53,000 bases of DNA from Rubripirellula obstinata (GTDB lineage Bacteria; Planctomycetota; Planctomycetia; Pirellulales; Pirellulaceae): the NCBI RefSeq assembly GCF_001642955.1, contig NZ_LWSK01000031.1, forward strand, positions 1 to 53,000, read 5' to 3'. Numbering within the stretch: position 1 is the stretch's first letter; the number at the start of each line of letters is the position of its first letter. Position numbers and translations under genes: made by a program. Below, piece after piece: positions 35,298 through 44,934 of this stretch. Under the pieces are notes generated by a model. It was given only the letters and a program-made list of their open reading frames with translations, was not told where the DNA came from and did not search any database.

Positions 35298-36146
35298 TCA
35301 ACCATCCCTGCGAATCGTCGCTTCGATTACGCCAAAGGGTTCGGGCGTCGGGACAAAGATGTCGTTGTGGTTCTGCAATCCAAGCTTGGCGATGTCGGCC
35401 GGAATGTGGTGCTGATTTGGCATGTTGAGCGTAATTTCGCTGATCGCTGGGCAAGAATCCAAGACGGCTTCCGCCATTTCGTGCAATGTTCGTTGGACCG
35501 AGGGGCTGTAACGGTGCGCGAAAATTTCCAGCAATTTCGATCGCACCAAAATTCGAATGGCGGTCCAATCTTCAGACACATTCCCGCAATCCCATTCGGC
35601 GGTGATCGTCGTTGCAAAGATCCGATCTTTCGTTTCGGCAAGCGTTGTCAGTTGATCTTTCGAGTAGCCTTCAAAACCAGACTCGGTTGTCTTCAGCACC
35701 TTCAATCCCTTCAGCCCGGAATGCATCGTGATTGAATCCGCGGAAGCACTGACGCAACACGTATTCTGTTCGCTTCCACCGCCAGTAAACGCATGTCCGT
35801 GCGGCTGACCATCGCAATCAATCCGAGTCCACAATTGTTCGGACACCGACACGGTTGCCGATTCGACCTGGTCATAAGTTTGACAGAAATGAACTGCCAA
35901 GTTTTTTGCAAAGTCCTCAATTGAATCAACGCCATGCATCCGAGCGATCGCATAGACGGTGTTCTTCATCGTATCCGTTGGCACAACCTTCGAATTGTCA
36001 TCGCTCGTGTAGGCGTCGTCGAACTTACCCTCCAGCGATATCTCTGCAGAGAGTTGAATAAAATCATGACGGTCTTCCTTGCGTGAAATATACGACAGAC
36101 AGACGTGTGATTTTCCGTAGGAATGTTTGCTAAGAGTAACAGCCAT
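35298..36146 (-). CDS. pucL: Urate oxidase (uricase)
   Basis: This cofactor-free enzyme oxidises urate to 5-hydroxyisourate with O2. The 282 residues hold two T-fold halves. Conserved text is YGKSHVCLSYI, VVPTDTMKNTVYAIA (the catalytic Thr with a nearby Lys), HGHAFTGGG, GLKGLKVLKTTESGFEGY, LNMPNQHHIPADI and the DIFVPTPEPFGVIEATI ending. It lies between AllE and the AllB-UraD fusion on the same strand. Confidence 0.95.
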   Translation of the reverse strand: MAVTLSKHSYGKSHVCLSYISRKEDRHDFIQLSAEISLEGKFDDAYTSDDNSKVVPTDTMKNTVYAIARMHGVDSIEDFAKNLAVHFCQTYDQVESATVSVSEQLWTRIDCDGQPHGHAFTGGGSEQNTCCVSASADSITMHSGLKGLKVLKTTESGFEGYSKDQLTTLAETKDRIFATTITAEWDCGNVSEDWTAIRILVRSKLLEIFAHRYSPSVQRTLHEMAEAVLDSCPAISEITLNMPNQHHIPADIAKLGLQNHNDIFVPTPEPFGVIEATIRRDG

Positions 36147-36212
36147 GATGAATCCTAAAGCAGTGAAATTTCTTGAAAGACTAGCCGGAGGTGGGCATTG
36201 AGAGAGTCGGTT

Positions 36213-36971
36213 TTAAGTCTCGCTCAATCGCTCGCGATGAATGTCTTTGTAGTACAGATAGCTGGCTGGTTTCTTGCCCATCGCAACGAACCATTGAGGG
36301 CAGAAGGATCCCATCCAGATCACATCGCCTTTGGCGACCGGGAAATGATCGGCCCCAAGCCGATAAATACCCTGGCCATCCAGCATGATTAACCCATGCT
36401 CCATGACGTGAATTTCGACTTGCGGCAACGTCGCGCCGGGTTGGTAAGTAAACAGATTGACCGCCATGTCATATTCAGGACTGATCGGCAAAAACGTTTT
36501 CAACACCGCGTCCGGGTCGCCCATGAACGCTTCGCCGGAGGTTTCATTTGCGTTGCCAACCACCATCGCTGGTGTTTCAAAATCGGGATGCGGCACATAC
36601 CGTTTGTCAAACATCACCAAGGTCGCGGACTGATCACAAACAATGCGATCTTGGGTGTCCGCAGGCAAAAATACAAAACAGCCCTCGGTAAGTTCACGCT
36701 TCGAATCCGAACTCAGCCGAACCGAACCTTGTTGAACGTAGACAAACCGCTCGATTCCCGGACCAGCAGATTCGCTTCGACCGCCGGCCGTCATGAACAC
36801 CGTGAACTGGGAAAAACGAGCTCCCATTTCAGGCGAAATGTGATGGACCGCTGTCGTGTTCTGCCAACCAACCAGCGGAGAATTGACGTGCGTGTCAGGC
36901 GTGATCAGCGCGTAGTTGTGGGTTACACGACTGCGAGTGTTGCCAAAAAGTGGGGGATCGGACGCTTCCAT
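36213..36971 (-). CDS. allE: (S)-ureidoglycine aminohydrolase (bicupin)
   Basis: It releases ammonia from (S)-ureidoglycine, giving (S)-ureidoglycolate. Two cupin domains fill 252 residues. The C-terminal cupin has the Mn ligands in VEIHVMEHG (Glu186, His188, His192) and Gln226 in CPQWF; the N-terminal cupin has degenerate ligands, as is normal for this family. SRVTHNYALITPDTHVNSP is a typical opening. Together with AllC it makes ureidoglycolate, for which no classical next enzyme is present. Confidence 0.93.
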   Translation of the reverse strand: MEASDPPLFGNTRSRVTHNYALITPDTHVNSPLVGWQNTTAVHHISPEMGARFSQFTVFMTAGGRSESAGPGIERFVYVQQGSVRLSSDSKRELTEGCFVFLPADTQDRIVCDQSATLVMFDKRYVPHPDFETPAMVVGNANETSGEAFMGDPDAVLKTFLPISPEYDMAVNLFTYQPGATLPQVEIHVMEHGLIMLDGQGIYRLGADHFPVAKGDVIWMGSFCPQWFVAMGKKPASYLYYKDIHRERLSET

Positions 36972-37025
36972 GAAGGTTTCCGTAATAGAACTTTAGTAGG
37001 TGGCAATCGAAAAAGATGAAATGGA

Positions 37026-38315
37026 TTAAGCAGTACTCGAAGCACCAACCGAACAACGATGGCCGACTCTTAGAATCGTTTTCACCATCACGTTGATTGC
37101 GACTTCGATATCGTCTAGCGAAACGGTCTCGTCGGGATGATGACTGATCCCTTGATGACAACGAATGAACAAAAGACAGGTTGCCGTGAGCTTGGTCAAG
37201 ATCATCGCATCGTGACCAGCACCGCTGACCATTGATTTCGCTTCTGAAACAACTTCGACCACTGATTGCGAAAGCTCACTCGTTAACTCTTGATCCATTT
37301 GAACCGCTGGCGTGTGTTCAACGTTGTCGATACGCCCAGCCAATTGCCGATGACCCGCGATCTCATCAACCAAGCGTTGGATTTGATCAAACGCAGCTTC
37401 CCGAACTGGATCAACTTCGTGTCGAAGATCTAGACGCAATTCCGCCGTCCCGGCAATCACGTTGGACAGTCCAGGCTTGGCATCGATGCAACCAATGGTG
37501 GCGAATAAGCCATCAGTGTTTTGTCCGAGTGATTCGATTTTCAGAATCAATTCAGCCGCCGCGGCGAGCGCGTCCCGGCGACGATCGTGCGGCACTGTCC
37601 CGGCATGTCCGGCAACTCCGTCAAAAACAATGCGAGCTCGAGTTTGCCCGGCGATCGTCGTCACCACACCGACCGGCAAGGAAGCCTCTTCCAAGACGAC
37701 GGCCTGTTCGATGTGAGCCTCCATGAAGCCAACCAAACGGCAAGCTTCGTAACTTGCCGACGCAAGATTGCCACAACCGCAACCGAACGAATCAAGCGCC
37801 GAGCGAACACTGCTGCCATTGGCATCGACACGATCCAGTTCTGATTCAGGCAACGACCCTGTGATTCCGCGTGAACCGATGAAGGGGAAACGATATCGCA
37901 CCCCTTCTTCTTCAGAAAACCCAATCACTTGCAAACTAAACGGAAGCTCAATTTTGGCCTCATTGAAAACCTCCGCTACGGCCAGCCCCAGCAGGACTCC
38001 CAACACGCCGTCGAATCGGCCAGCATTGATCACAGTGTCCAAATGCGACCCGATCAGAAACACTTCGTCGCTCGCGGTCGCCGGGCTCTTGCCGATCAGA
38101 TTACCAACGGCATCGACCTCGCACTCTAACTTTGCGGCGGTCATCCAAGCTGAAAGCTCCGCATGAAGTCGCTCCATAGCGGGGGAGCAAAACGTCCGCG
38201 TGATTCGGCCTTCTTCATCAGAAAATTCCGCCAAACGATCGCAACGGTTCGCGGTTCGTTTCGCAGCGTCTCTTAAAAGTTGCGAATCAATGTCACATGG
38301 AGTTAGATTAGCCAT
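37026..38315 (-). CDS. allC: Allantoate amidohydrolase (M20 family)
   Basis: It hydrolyses allantoate to ureidoglycine, CO2 and ammonia. The 429-residue protein has metal motifs GSHLDTV (His91, Asp93), GRFDGVLGVLLGL (Asp102), GFSEEEG, EAHIEQA, and a final HHPDE. The lid domain GVAGHAGTVPHDRRRDALAA is characteristic of the allantoate/N-carbamoyl-amino-acid hydrolase group. ATG 38315 (MANLTP) is preferred over 38390. N-carbamoyl amino-acid hydrolase is the alternative, but the cluster argues for AllC. It is divergent from xdhA. Confidence 0.88.
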   Translation of the reverse strand: MANLTPCDIDSQLLRDAAKRTANRCDRLAEFSDEEGRITRTFCSPAMERLHAELSAWMTAAKLECEVDAVGNLIGKSPATASDEVFLIGSHLDTVINAGRFDGVLGVLLGLAVAEVFNEAKIELPFSLQVIGFSEEEGVRYRFPFIGSRGITGSLPESELDRVDANGSSVRSALDSFGCGCGNLASASYEACRLVGFMEAHIEQAVVLEEASLPVGVVTTIAGQTRARIVFDGVAGHAGTVPHDRRRDALAAAAELILKIESLGQNTDGLFATIGCIDAKPGLSNVIAGTAELRLDLRHEVDPVREAAFDQIQRLVDEIAGHRQLAGRIDNVEHTPAVQMDQELTSELSQSVVEVVSEAKSMVSGAGHDAMILTKLTATCLLFIRCHQGISHHPDETVSLDDIEVAINVMVKTILRVGHRCSVGASSTA

Positions 38316-38351
38316 CGTTGGATTGTATCGGACACTCCAAAAAGTTGCTCG

Positions 38352-38400
38352 TTGATGTTCGCAGTTCGCTTGCACTATACCTATAATCAAAGTGCGGTTC
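38352..38400. promoter_or_regulatory. Putative xdhA promoter and operator between allC and xdhA
   Basis: A perfect TATAAT (38382-38387) faces xdhA. It sits inside an inverted repeat GCACT (38372-38376) / AGTGC (38391-38395), placed so that a bound protein would block the promoter. No good -35 box is at the usual distance; TTGATG at 38352 is 24 bp away. The 148-bp divergent region could serve both the xdh and all operons. Confidence 0.4.
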
Positions 38401-38463
38401 AGTGAGTCAGGCGATCACGAACGACGCTGTTACATTCTGATTGAATCCAACGAAGGTCCTGCG

Positions 38464-39963
38464 ATGCGGAATTACTCCTTAATCTTCATCAACGGACGCA
38501 AGCACGTTGTTAAGGGACGCGACGCCTTTCTGACTTTGTCAGAGTTTCTTCGCAAAACGCTGAAGCTAGCCGGAACCAAAATTGTTTGCTCCGAAGGTGA
38601 TTGTGGATCCTGCTCTGTTTTGTGCGGGAAAAACAGCGGGGAAAATAACGGTCAAGAGGAACCCATTCGGTATCAGGCGATTGATTCTTGCATTCGATTT
38701 GTGTTCCAACTAGACTGCTGCCACATCATTACTGTGGAAGGACTGGCTGAGGAACCAGATGGCAAGAAACTGACGAAAGAACCCTGCGCCGACCAGTTGT
38801 CCAATCTTCAAAAATCCATGGTCGATTGCCACGGTTCACAGTGCGGGTTCTGTACGCCCGGTTTCGTAGTCGCGATGACCGCCGTGCTAGAACAGAATCC
38901 CGATCCGTCGATCGAAGATTGGCGACACGAATTGACGGGCAATCTTTGTCGTTGCACCGGATACGCGCCCATCATCGATGCGGCTATGCAGGCGTCCACA
39001 TTGCCATCGCCGTCGTTGAACCAGCGATATCCCGTCACCAAAATGGCGGAAGCGGTTCGACTTGTCCAGGAAGACACGATTCAGATTCAAGCACAAGACT
39101 TTGAAAACGTCATGCAGACCGTTGCCTGCCCCCGAACGATCGAAGAGGCGGTGGAGTTCTTGGCCGAACATCCCGACGCAAAAATTGTCGCAGGCGGCAC
39201 CGACGTTGGCGTCCAATTCAACAAAGGATCACAGCAGCCGCAATTTTGGCTGGATCTAAATCGAGTCGAATCGTTGACAAAACTCTCCGTCACCGACCAA
39301 GCAATCCAGGCGGGCGCATGCACGACTTGGACGGATCTTGAAAACACCGTTGAAACCGTTGCACCGGAATTTCACAAGATCATTTCAGTATTCGGTTCGC
39401 CCCAGGTGCGTCATGTGGGAACCATCGGCGGCAACATCATCAATGCGTCGCCGATTGCCGATTCACTGCCTCTGTATTTTGTCTGCGATGCTGAATTGGA
39501 ACTGACCAGCAAATCGGGCACGCGAGTCGTCAACATCAATGACTTTTACCTTGGCTACAAACAGCTTGACCTTCACCCAGGTGAATTGCTGACGGGCGTC
39601 AACATCCCGCTGCCCGGACACGATACCGATTTGCGTTTGTACAAAGTATCGCGTCGCCGAGACATGGACATTTCAACGTTTACCGCCGCCATTTGCATCG
39701 AACGAAGTGGAGACACCATTGCGGAAGCTAGAATCGCTTATGGAGCAGTCGGCCCGGTCGTTCTGCGTTTGAAACAAACTGAAACGTTTCTGCAAGGACG
39801 AACTTTTGATCTGGAAACGATGCAAGCCGCTGGCGAAATTGCGGTCAAGGAAATCACGCCCATCTCAGATGTTCGCGGCGGCCAAGATTTTCGTCTGCAA
39901 CTCGCCAAAAATGTCTTGGTCAAGTTCTATCACGAAATGATGACAGAAGGAGCGATCGCATGA
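38464..39963 (+). CDS. xdhA: Xanthine dehydrogenase small subunit (2Fe-2S and FAD)
   Basis: The electron-transfer subunit of a molybdenum hydroxylase, 499 residues. The ferredoxin-like cluster is bound by Cys42, 47, 50 and 54 in CSEGDCGSCSVLC. The second cluster uses QCGFC (Cys127, Cys130) and LCRC (Cys162, Cys164). The FAD domain begins near residue 215, with IVAGGTDVGVQF and VRHVGTIGGNIINASPIADS. ATG 38464 (MRNYSLIFING) is chosen over the in-frame 38392 start, which would overlap the promoter. It overlaps xdhB by 4 bp. The purine neighbours identify it as XDH rather than a CO or aldehyde dehydrogenase. Confidence 0.93.
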   Translation: MRNYSLIFINGRKHVVKGRDAFLTLSEFLRKTLKLAGTKIVCSEGDCGSCSVLCGKNSGENNGQEEPIRYQAIDSCIRFVFQLDCCHIITVEGLAEEPDGKKLTKEPCADQLSNLQKSMVDCHGSQCGFCTPGFVVAMTAVLEQNPDPSIEDWRHELTGNLCRCTGYAPIIDAAMQASTLPSPSLNQRYPVTKMAEAVRLVQEDTIQIQAQDFENVMQTVACPRTIEEAVEFLAEHPDAKIVAGGTDVGVQFNKGSQQPQFWLDLNRVESLTKLSVTDQAIQAGACTTWTDLENTVETVAPEFHKIISVFGSPQVRHVGTIGGNIINASPIADSLPLYFVCDAELELTSKSGTRVVNINDFYLGYKQLDLHPGELLTGVNIPLPGHDTDLRLYKVSRRRDMDISTFTAAICIERSGDTIAEARIAYGAVGPVVLRLKQTETFLQGRTFDLETMQAAGEIAVKEITPISDVRGGQDFRLQLAKNVLVKFYHEMMTEGAIA

Positions 39964-42338
39964 ACAAGCTTTTTGCGTTAAGGAAAGATGGAACTGCGAT
40001 TGATCCGCGAGAAAAGGGCTCCGTCGGAAGAACGATTCCTCACGATTCGGCAATCGGTCATGTGGCCGGTTGCGCACCGTTCATTGACGACTTGCCGCGC
40101 CGCGAAGACGAACTATTCGTCGGCTTTGTGGGCAGCCCGATCGCCAGCGGAACGATCGAAGCCATCCACATCGAAGCTGCCGAAAAAGTCGATGGCGTCG
40201 TGTGCGTGCTGACTGCCAAGGACGTCGGTGAACACAACCAATTCGGCCCGATCATTTGTGACGAACCGTTTTTGGCTGATTCGGAAGTGATCTATGTCGG
40301 TCAACCGATTGTTCTGATCGCTGCCGAAACTTCGGATGCGTTGAAGCGAGCTTTGAAGCTGGTCGAGATCGAAACGGTGGCCGCGAAACCAGTGCTGACG
40401 ATCAAAGAAGCTGTCGAACAAGAATCCCACATTGGCCCGCGTCGCCAAATCCGTCGCGGCGACCCTGATCAGGCCATCGCAAACGCGACTCATCAACTCT
40501 CGGGTCAGTTCGAGATCGGTGGGCAAGAACAGTTTTATCTCGAATCACAAGTCGCTGCTTCCTATCCCGCGGAACAGGGCCAGTTGGTCGTTCATTCATC
40601 CACCCAAAACACGACCGAAATCCAGGCGGTCGTTGCGGAAGTGCTGGGCATTTCCATGCACCAAGTGGTGTGTGTGTGCAAACGAATGGGCGGAGCGTTT
40701 GGTGGCAAAGAAACTCAGGCCGTGATCCCTGCGTTGATGGTCGCTTTGGTGACCCAGGTGACCGGTCGAGCCGCCCGCATTGCGTATGACAAAGACACCG
40801 ACATGTGTGTCACAGGCAAACGTCATGCCTACCTTTGCAAATGGAGCGTGGGCTTTGATTCGGACGGAATAATCAGTGGCCTGAAATGCAATTACTTCTC
40901 CGACGGTGGTGCCACGGCCGACTTGTCCACGTCGATCATGGAACGAACGCTACTGCACACCGACAACGCGTACTACATCGAAAATTTTGAAGCAAGCGGC
41001 CAGGTCTGTCGCACCAATAAACCACCCAACACAGCCTTCCGAGGCTTTGGCGGTCCCCAGGGTGTTGCGGCAACCGAGAATATCATCGAACGAATCGCTG
41101 AACACCTAAAAATCGATGCCTTCAATGTTCGCGTTCAAAATCTGTACGGAATTGCGGATCGAAACGTCACTCCGTACGGCCAGTATTTCAGCAGCAACCA
41201 CCTGCCCGAAATTTTGAATACGCTGGCAAGCACATCGGATTACGAGAATCGCGTCGCACAGATACGAACCCGCAATCAAGAAGATCCACTTTTCTTGCGG
41301 GGCATTTCGATGACGCCGGTGAAGTTTGGAATTTCGTTTACGTCAAAGTTTTTGAATCAGGCCAATGCATTGGTCAACGTTTACACCGACGGCACTGTGC
41401 AAGTTTCCACCGGCGGAACCGAAATGGGACAGGGCCTGAACACCAAAATTCGGCAAATTGTTGCGGACGAATTCGGGATCGATTACACCAACGTCATCGT
41501 GATGCCGACATCAACGGAAAAGAACAATAACACGTCGCCCACCGCTGCATCCGCCGGAACCGATCTCAACGGCGCTGCCGCCGCCAACGCATGTGCCAAG
41601 ATCAAAAAACGAATGGCCGATTTCGCTGCGACTCTGTTTGCGTCCGCAGAAGAAGGCTTGATCCCGTCGCCTCAGCACATCGTTTTCGAGAACGGATGTG
41701 TGCGGGATAGTCGTCAGCCAACAGAAACGATTGCGTTCGCCGATCTAGCGAACCGAGCCCGTTTGGAACGCATCGATATCGGTTCGCGAGGATTCTACAA
41801 AACGCCTGGCGTTGACTTCAATCGTGACACTGGACGTGGAAACCCGTTTTTGTATTTCACTCAAGGTGCCGCGGTGGCTGAGGTCAAGATCGATCGTTTT
41901 ACGGGCGACCTAGCGGTGACACGAGTCGATTTGTTGATGGACATTGGCAAATCGATCAACCCCGGTGTCGATATGGGACAGATCACTGGCGGATTTATTC
42001 AGGGGATGGGTTGGGTGACGGCGGAGTGCTTGGTGTACGACGAACGGGGAGCCTTGCTTTCGCATTCACCGACGACCTACAAGATTCCTGCGATCACCGA
42101 TGTCCCGCCCGATTTCCGCTGCGAGATGTTTCCCAACAACGACAACCTTCATACCATTCGGCGAAGCAAAGCCGTTGGTGAGCCACCGCTGTTGCTAGGC
42201 GTTGCCGCGTGGGCCGCCGTTAAGAATGCGTTGTCTTACTTGCCTCGCACGACCGATCCACAGCTTTGCCTGCCCGCCACGGGCGAAGAAATCCTGCGTT
42301 GCATCAGTCAACAAACAGCCGGCGTATCAAGCACGTGA
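39960..42338 (+). CDS. xdhB: Xanthine dehydrogenase large subunit (molybdopterin)
   Basis: The catalytic subunit that hydroxylates hypoxanthine and xanthine to urate, 792 residues. Molybdopterin-binding text is GGAFGGKE (244-251), the TAFRGFGGPQG loop with the substrate Arg, and GGTEMGQGLNTK. The catalytic glutamate is in VGEPPLLLG (Glu741). Length and motif order match XdhB. It overlaps xdhA at its start (ATGA) and xdhC at its end (GTGA), giving a tight xdhABC operon. Confidence 0.95.
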   Translation: MNKLFALRKDGTAIDPREKGSVGRTIPHDSAIGHVAGCAPFIDDLPRREDELFVGFVGSPIASGTIEAIHIEAAEKVDGVVCVLTAKDVGEHNQFGPIICDEPFLADSEVIYVGQPIVLIAAETSDALKRALKLVEIETVAAKPVLTIKEAVEQESHIGPRRQIRRGDPDQAIANATHQLSGQFEIGGQEQFYLESQVAASYPAEQGQLVVHSSTQNTTEIQAVVAEVLGISMHQVVCVCKRMGGAFGGKETQAVIPALMVALVTQVTGRAARIAYDKDTDMCVTGKRHAYLCKWSVGFDSDGIISGLKCNYFSDGGATADLSTSIMERTLLHTDNAYYIENFEASGQVCRTNKPPNTAFRGFGGPQGVAATENIIERIAEHLKIDAFNVRVQNLYGIADRNVTPYGQYFSSNHLPEILNTLASTSDYENRVAQIRTRNQEDPLFLRGISMTPVKFGISFTSKFLNQANALVNVYTDGTVQVSTGGTEMGQGLNTKIRQIVADEFGIDYTNVIVMPTSTEKNNNTSPTAASAGTDLNGAAAANACAKIKKRMADFAATLFASAEEGLIPSPQHIVFENGCVRDSRQPTETIAFADLANRARLERIDIGSRGFYKTPGVDFNRDTGRGNPFLYFTQGAAVAEVKIDRFTGDLAVTRVDLLMDIGKSINPGVDMGQITGGFIQGMGWVTAECLVYDERGALLSHSPTTYKIPAITDVPPDFRCEMFPNNDNLHTIRRSKAVGEPPLLLGVAAWAAVKNALSYLPRTTDPQLCLPATGEEILRCISQQTAGVSST

Positions 42339-43156
42339 CACATCCAGTTTCGTATATCGAAGCGTTATCCAATCTTGCGCAAACGAGTGTGCCTTTTGTT
42401 TCCGTCACGATGGTGGAAGCAACCGGCAGCACCCCGCAAGACGCGGGTTCAAAAATGCTGGTTGATGCCTCGGGCCGACTGCATGGGACCGTCGGTGGCG
42501 GCAAGGTTGAACACCGGGCGATTGAACATGCGAAAGAGTTGCTTTTAGATCTTTCGCGATCGCGGGAACTTGTCGATTGGAACTTACAACGCGACATCGG
42601 CATGACTTGCGGCGGCTTGGTCAAGCTGTTTTTCGAGGTCTATTGCCGCGACCAGTGGGACGTTGTCGTCTTCGGAGCTGGACATGTCGCCGGAGCATTG
42701 GTGAAAGTTCTCTGCACACTCGATTGCCACGTCACTTGCATTGATACGCGTCGCGAGTGGATCGATTCGATTGACGATCACCCCAGACTAACCAAGCTTT
42801 GCGTCGATGACTTGTCGGCGGAAGCTGCGAAAAGAAAGTCCGGTGACTACGTGATTTGCATGACGATGGGTCATGCTACCGATCGCCCGGTACTTTCGAC
42901 GCTCTTCAAAAACGGTATCAAACCAGCTTACCTGGGCGTGATCGGCAGCAAGTCCAAACGAGGCGTTCTGGAACGAGAGTTACGATCCGAGGGCATCGAT
43001 CCAGAAACTGCTTCAAGCTTTCGATGCCCAATCGGATTACCAATCGGTTCGAACCAACCGGCGGAAATTGCGATCAGCATCGCGGCTCAGTTGTTGCAGC
43101 ATCGCGACGAGACCAAAAAAAATCCTTGCATCGCCGGTCAAGAAACTGCGACGTAA
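42335..43156 (+). CDS. xdhC: XdhC, molybdenum cofactor insertion/sulfuration factor
   Basis: An accessory protein that binds molybdenum cofactor and hands the sulfurated form to XDH. The N-terminal XdhC domain has ATGSTPQDAGSKML and GTVGGGKVEHRAI. The C-terminal Rossmann domain has VVVFGAGHVAGALVKVL and GVIGSKSKRG. The GTG at 42335 overlapping the xdhB stop gives 273 residues; a longer ATG start at 42266 would lie entirely within xdhB. Confidence 0.92.
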   Translation: MTHPVSYIEALSNLAQTSVPFVSVTMVEATGSTPQDAGSKMLVDASGRLHGTVGGGKVEHRAIEHAKELLLDLSRSRELVDWNLQRDIGMTCGGLVKLFFEVYCRDQWDVVVFGAGHVAGALVKVLCTLDCHVTCIDTRREWIDSIDDHPRLTKLCVDDLSAEAAKRKSGDYVICMTMGHATDRPVLSTLFKNGIKPAYLGVIGSKSKRGVLERELRSEGIDPETASSFRCPIGLPIGSNQPAEIAISIAAQLLQHRDETKKNPCIAGQETAT

Positions 43157-43211
43157 CAAAGCGAATCAGTGCTTGGAAACGGGCATTTTCTTTGTGAGCC
43201 GCTGGCGGTTC

Positions 43212-44162
43212 CTACCTTTCGCGAAACAGTTCGCTAATCGATTGGTCGTGGTGAATCCGTTTCATCGCTTCGGCAAGCAAGGGAGCGACCGATAGCTTCA
43301 CCAGCTTGGGAATTTGCTTTTCCCCTGGGATCGGAATGGTGTCGGTGACGACTAGCGAATCGATGGGAGCGTTTCGCAGTTTCTCCACGGCCGGCCCGCA
43401 AAGGACCGCGTGAGTGGTCGCGATGTGGATCTCTCTCGCACCAGCTTGGTGGACCAACTCGGCTGCACCGACGATCGAACCGGCCGTGCTGATCATGTCA
43501 TCGAACAACAATGCCACTTTGCCTTCGATCGGACCACCGATGATCGTCTTTTGCTTGACATCCAAGGCGCTACTGCGGCGTTTGTCGACGATTGCCAAGT
43601 TGCCGCCGAGTCGTTTGTTGTGGCCCAACGCGCGTTTGATGCTGCCTTCGTCGGGGCTGACGACGACAATGTCATCGCCCGTGAGCCCGAGCTTTTGGAA
43701 GTGCTCGTTTAGTACCGGTGCGGCGTAGAGGTGATCGACGGGGACGTCAAAGAAACCCTGGATTTGAGCCGCGTGTAAATCCATCGTTAGCACTCGGTCG
43801 GCACCGGCGCGAGTGATAATGTTGGCGGCCAGCTTGGCCGTGATCGGCACACGGCCTTCGTCTTTGCGATCCTGGCGTGCGTAACCAAAGTACGGAATCA
43901 CAGCGGTGATCCGTTCGGCGCTGGCACGTTTGCAGCAATCGATCATGATCAACAGTTCAAGCAAATGATCGTTGACCGGTGGCGAAGTTGGCTGCACCAG
44001 AAACACGTCGCGACCGCGGACGTCTTCGTCAAGCTTGCAATAGTTTTCACCGTCGGGAAATTTCCCAAGCGTTATTTTCGCTGGTTCCAAATGCAAATGG
44101 TTGCAAATGTCCTGCGTCAGTTGGACGTTGGCTCGGCCGCTAAAGATTTTTAGTTCACGCAT
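43212..44162 (-). CDS. prs: Ribose-phosphate pyrophosphokinase
   Basis: It makes PRPP from ribose 5-phosphate and ATP for purine, pyrimidine, His and Trp synthesis. The 316 residues match the family length. Motifs are MRELKIFSGRANVQL, YFGYARQDRK, VLTMDLHAAQIQGFFDVPVD, and the PRPP loop VALLFDDMISTAGSI. ATG 44162 is used (the frame opens at 44189). It overlaps the upstream glmU-like gene by 8 bp. A housekeeping gene next to, but probably not part of, the purine catabolic cluster. Confidence 0.96.
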   Translation of the reverse strand: MRELKIFSGRANVQLTQDICNHLHLEPAKITLGKFPDGENYCKLDEDVRGRDVFLVQPTSPPVNDHLLELLIMIDCCKRASAERITAVIPYFGYARQDRKDEGRVPITAKLAANIITRAGADRVLTMDLHAAQIQGFFDVPVDHLYAAPVLNEHFQKLGLTGDDIVVVSPDEGSIKRALGHNKRLGGNLAIVDKRRSSALDVKQKTIIGGPIEGKVALLFDDMISTAGSIVGAAELVHQAGAREIHIATTHAVLCGPAVEKLRNAPIDSLVVTDTIPIPGEKQIPKLVKLSVAPLLAEAMKRIHHDQSISELFRER

Positions 44163-44934
44163 AACCCATCGCTCGCATTTTTTCGTCAACCATTTTTAGT
44201 TCGGCCGGATTGTTAATCGACAACGATTCACATTCCTGCAGGACTGGTAATGCTTCGACTGGTTTACCCGCCTTACGAAGCAGTGCCACGCAATCGGTTA
44301 GGTAGTATTCGCCTTGGGCGTTGTTGTTATCCAATTGGCCCAGAACCGTCAGCAAATCCGCTGTCTGGAACAAGTAGGTACTCATGTTGACTTCGCAAAT
44401 CTTCAACTGATCTTCGGTCGCATCTTTGTGTTCGACGATGCTGGTGAAGTCACCCGCTTCATTGCGAACGATCCGGCCAAGACCGGTTGGATCATCTTTT
44501 TCTAACGTTCCCATCAAAAGTGATGGCTTGGCCGTTTTGAGGTGATCGAACAGCTTTTGCAGGCTGGTCGCCTGAATGAGCGGTGAATCGCCAGCGACAA
44601 CAATGGTCGGGCCAGTCTGTTTTTCAAGAGCTGCCGCACACATTTGAACCGCGTGTCCGGTCCCCAATTGCTCGGTCTGTTCGACAAATTCAATCTCGCT
44701 ATCACGCGATGCCAAGGCTTCTCGAACGGCGTCGGCTTCGTAACCAACGACCACAATCAGCCGCTTAATGCCAGCTTTTTCGAGCGAATCGAGGACAAAG
44801 TGGATCATCGGGCGATCCACGACGCTGCACAGCACTTTGGGGAGATCGCTGTTCATCCGGGTCCCTTTGCCGGCAGCCAAAACAATGGCACAGGGATCCG
44901 AATACGAGGGATCCGAGTTAGAAGGTGAAGCCAT
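44155..44934 (-). CDS. UDP-GlcNAc pyrophosphorylase-type nucleotidyltransferase (GlmU N-terminal domain only)
   Basis: A 259-residue sugar-1-phosphate nucleotidyltransferase. The signature is LAAGKGTRMNSDLPKVLCSV, and EQLGTGHAVQMC, VVAGDSPLIQ and INNPAELKMVD also match GlmU. The left-handed beta-helix acetyltransferase half of GlmU is absent, so only the uridylyl transfer step is expected. ATG 44934 (MASPSN) is chosen over 44994. Together with prs it forms a two-gene unit. Confidence 0.87.
   Translation of the reverse strand: MASPSNSDPSYSDPCAIVLAAGKGTRMNSDLPKVLCSVVDRPMIHFVLDSLEKAGIKRLIVVVGYEADAVREALASRDSEIEFVEQTEQLGTGHAVQMCAAALEKQTGPTIVVAGDSPLIQATSLQKLFDHLKTAKPSLLMGTLEKDDPTGLGRIVRNEAGDFTSIVEHKDATEDQLKICEVNMSTYLFQTADLLTVLGQLDNNNAQGEYYLTDCVALLRKAGKPVEALPVLQECESLSINNPAELKMVDEKMRAMGYA

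Noticed and set aside
35293-35568. 92-codon N-terminal extension of the AllB-UraD fusion
   Set aside because: It overlaps the uricase gene in another frame and does not resemble allantoinase.
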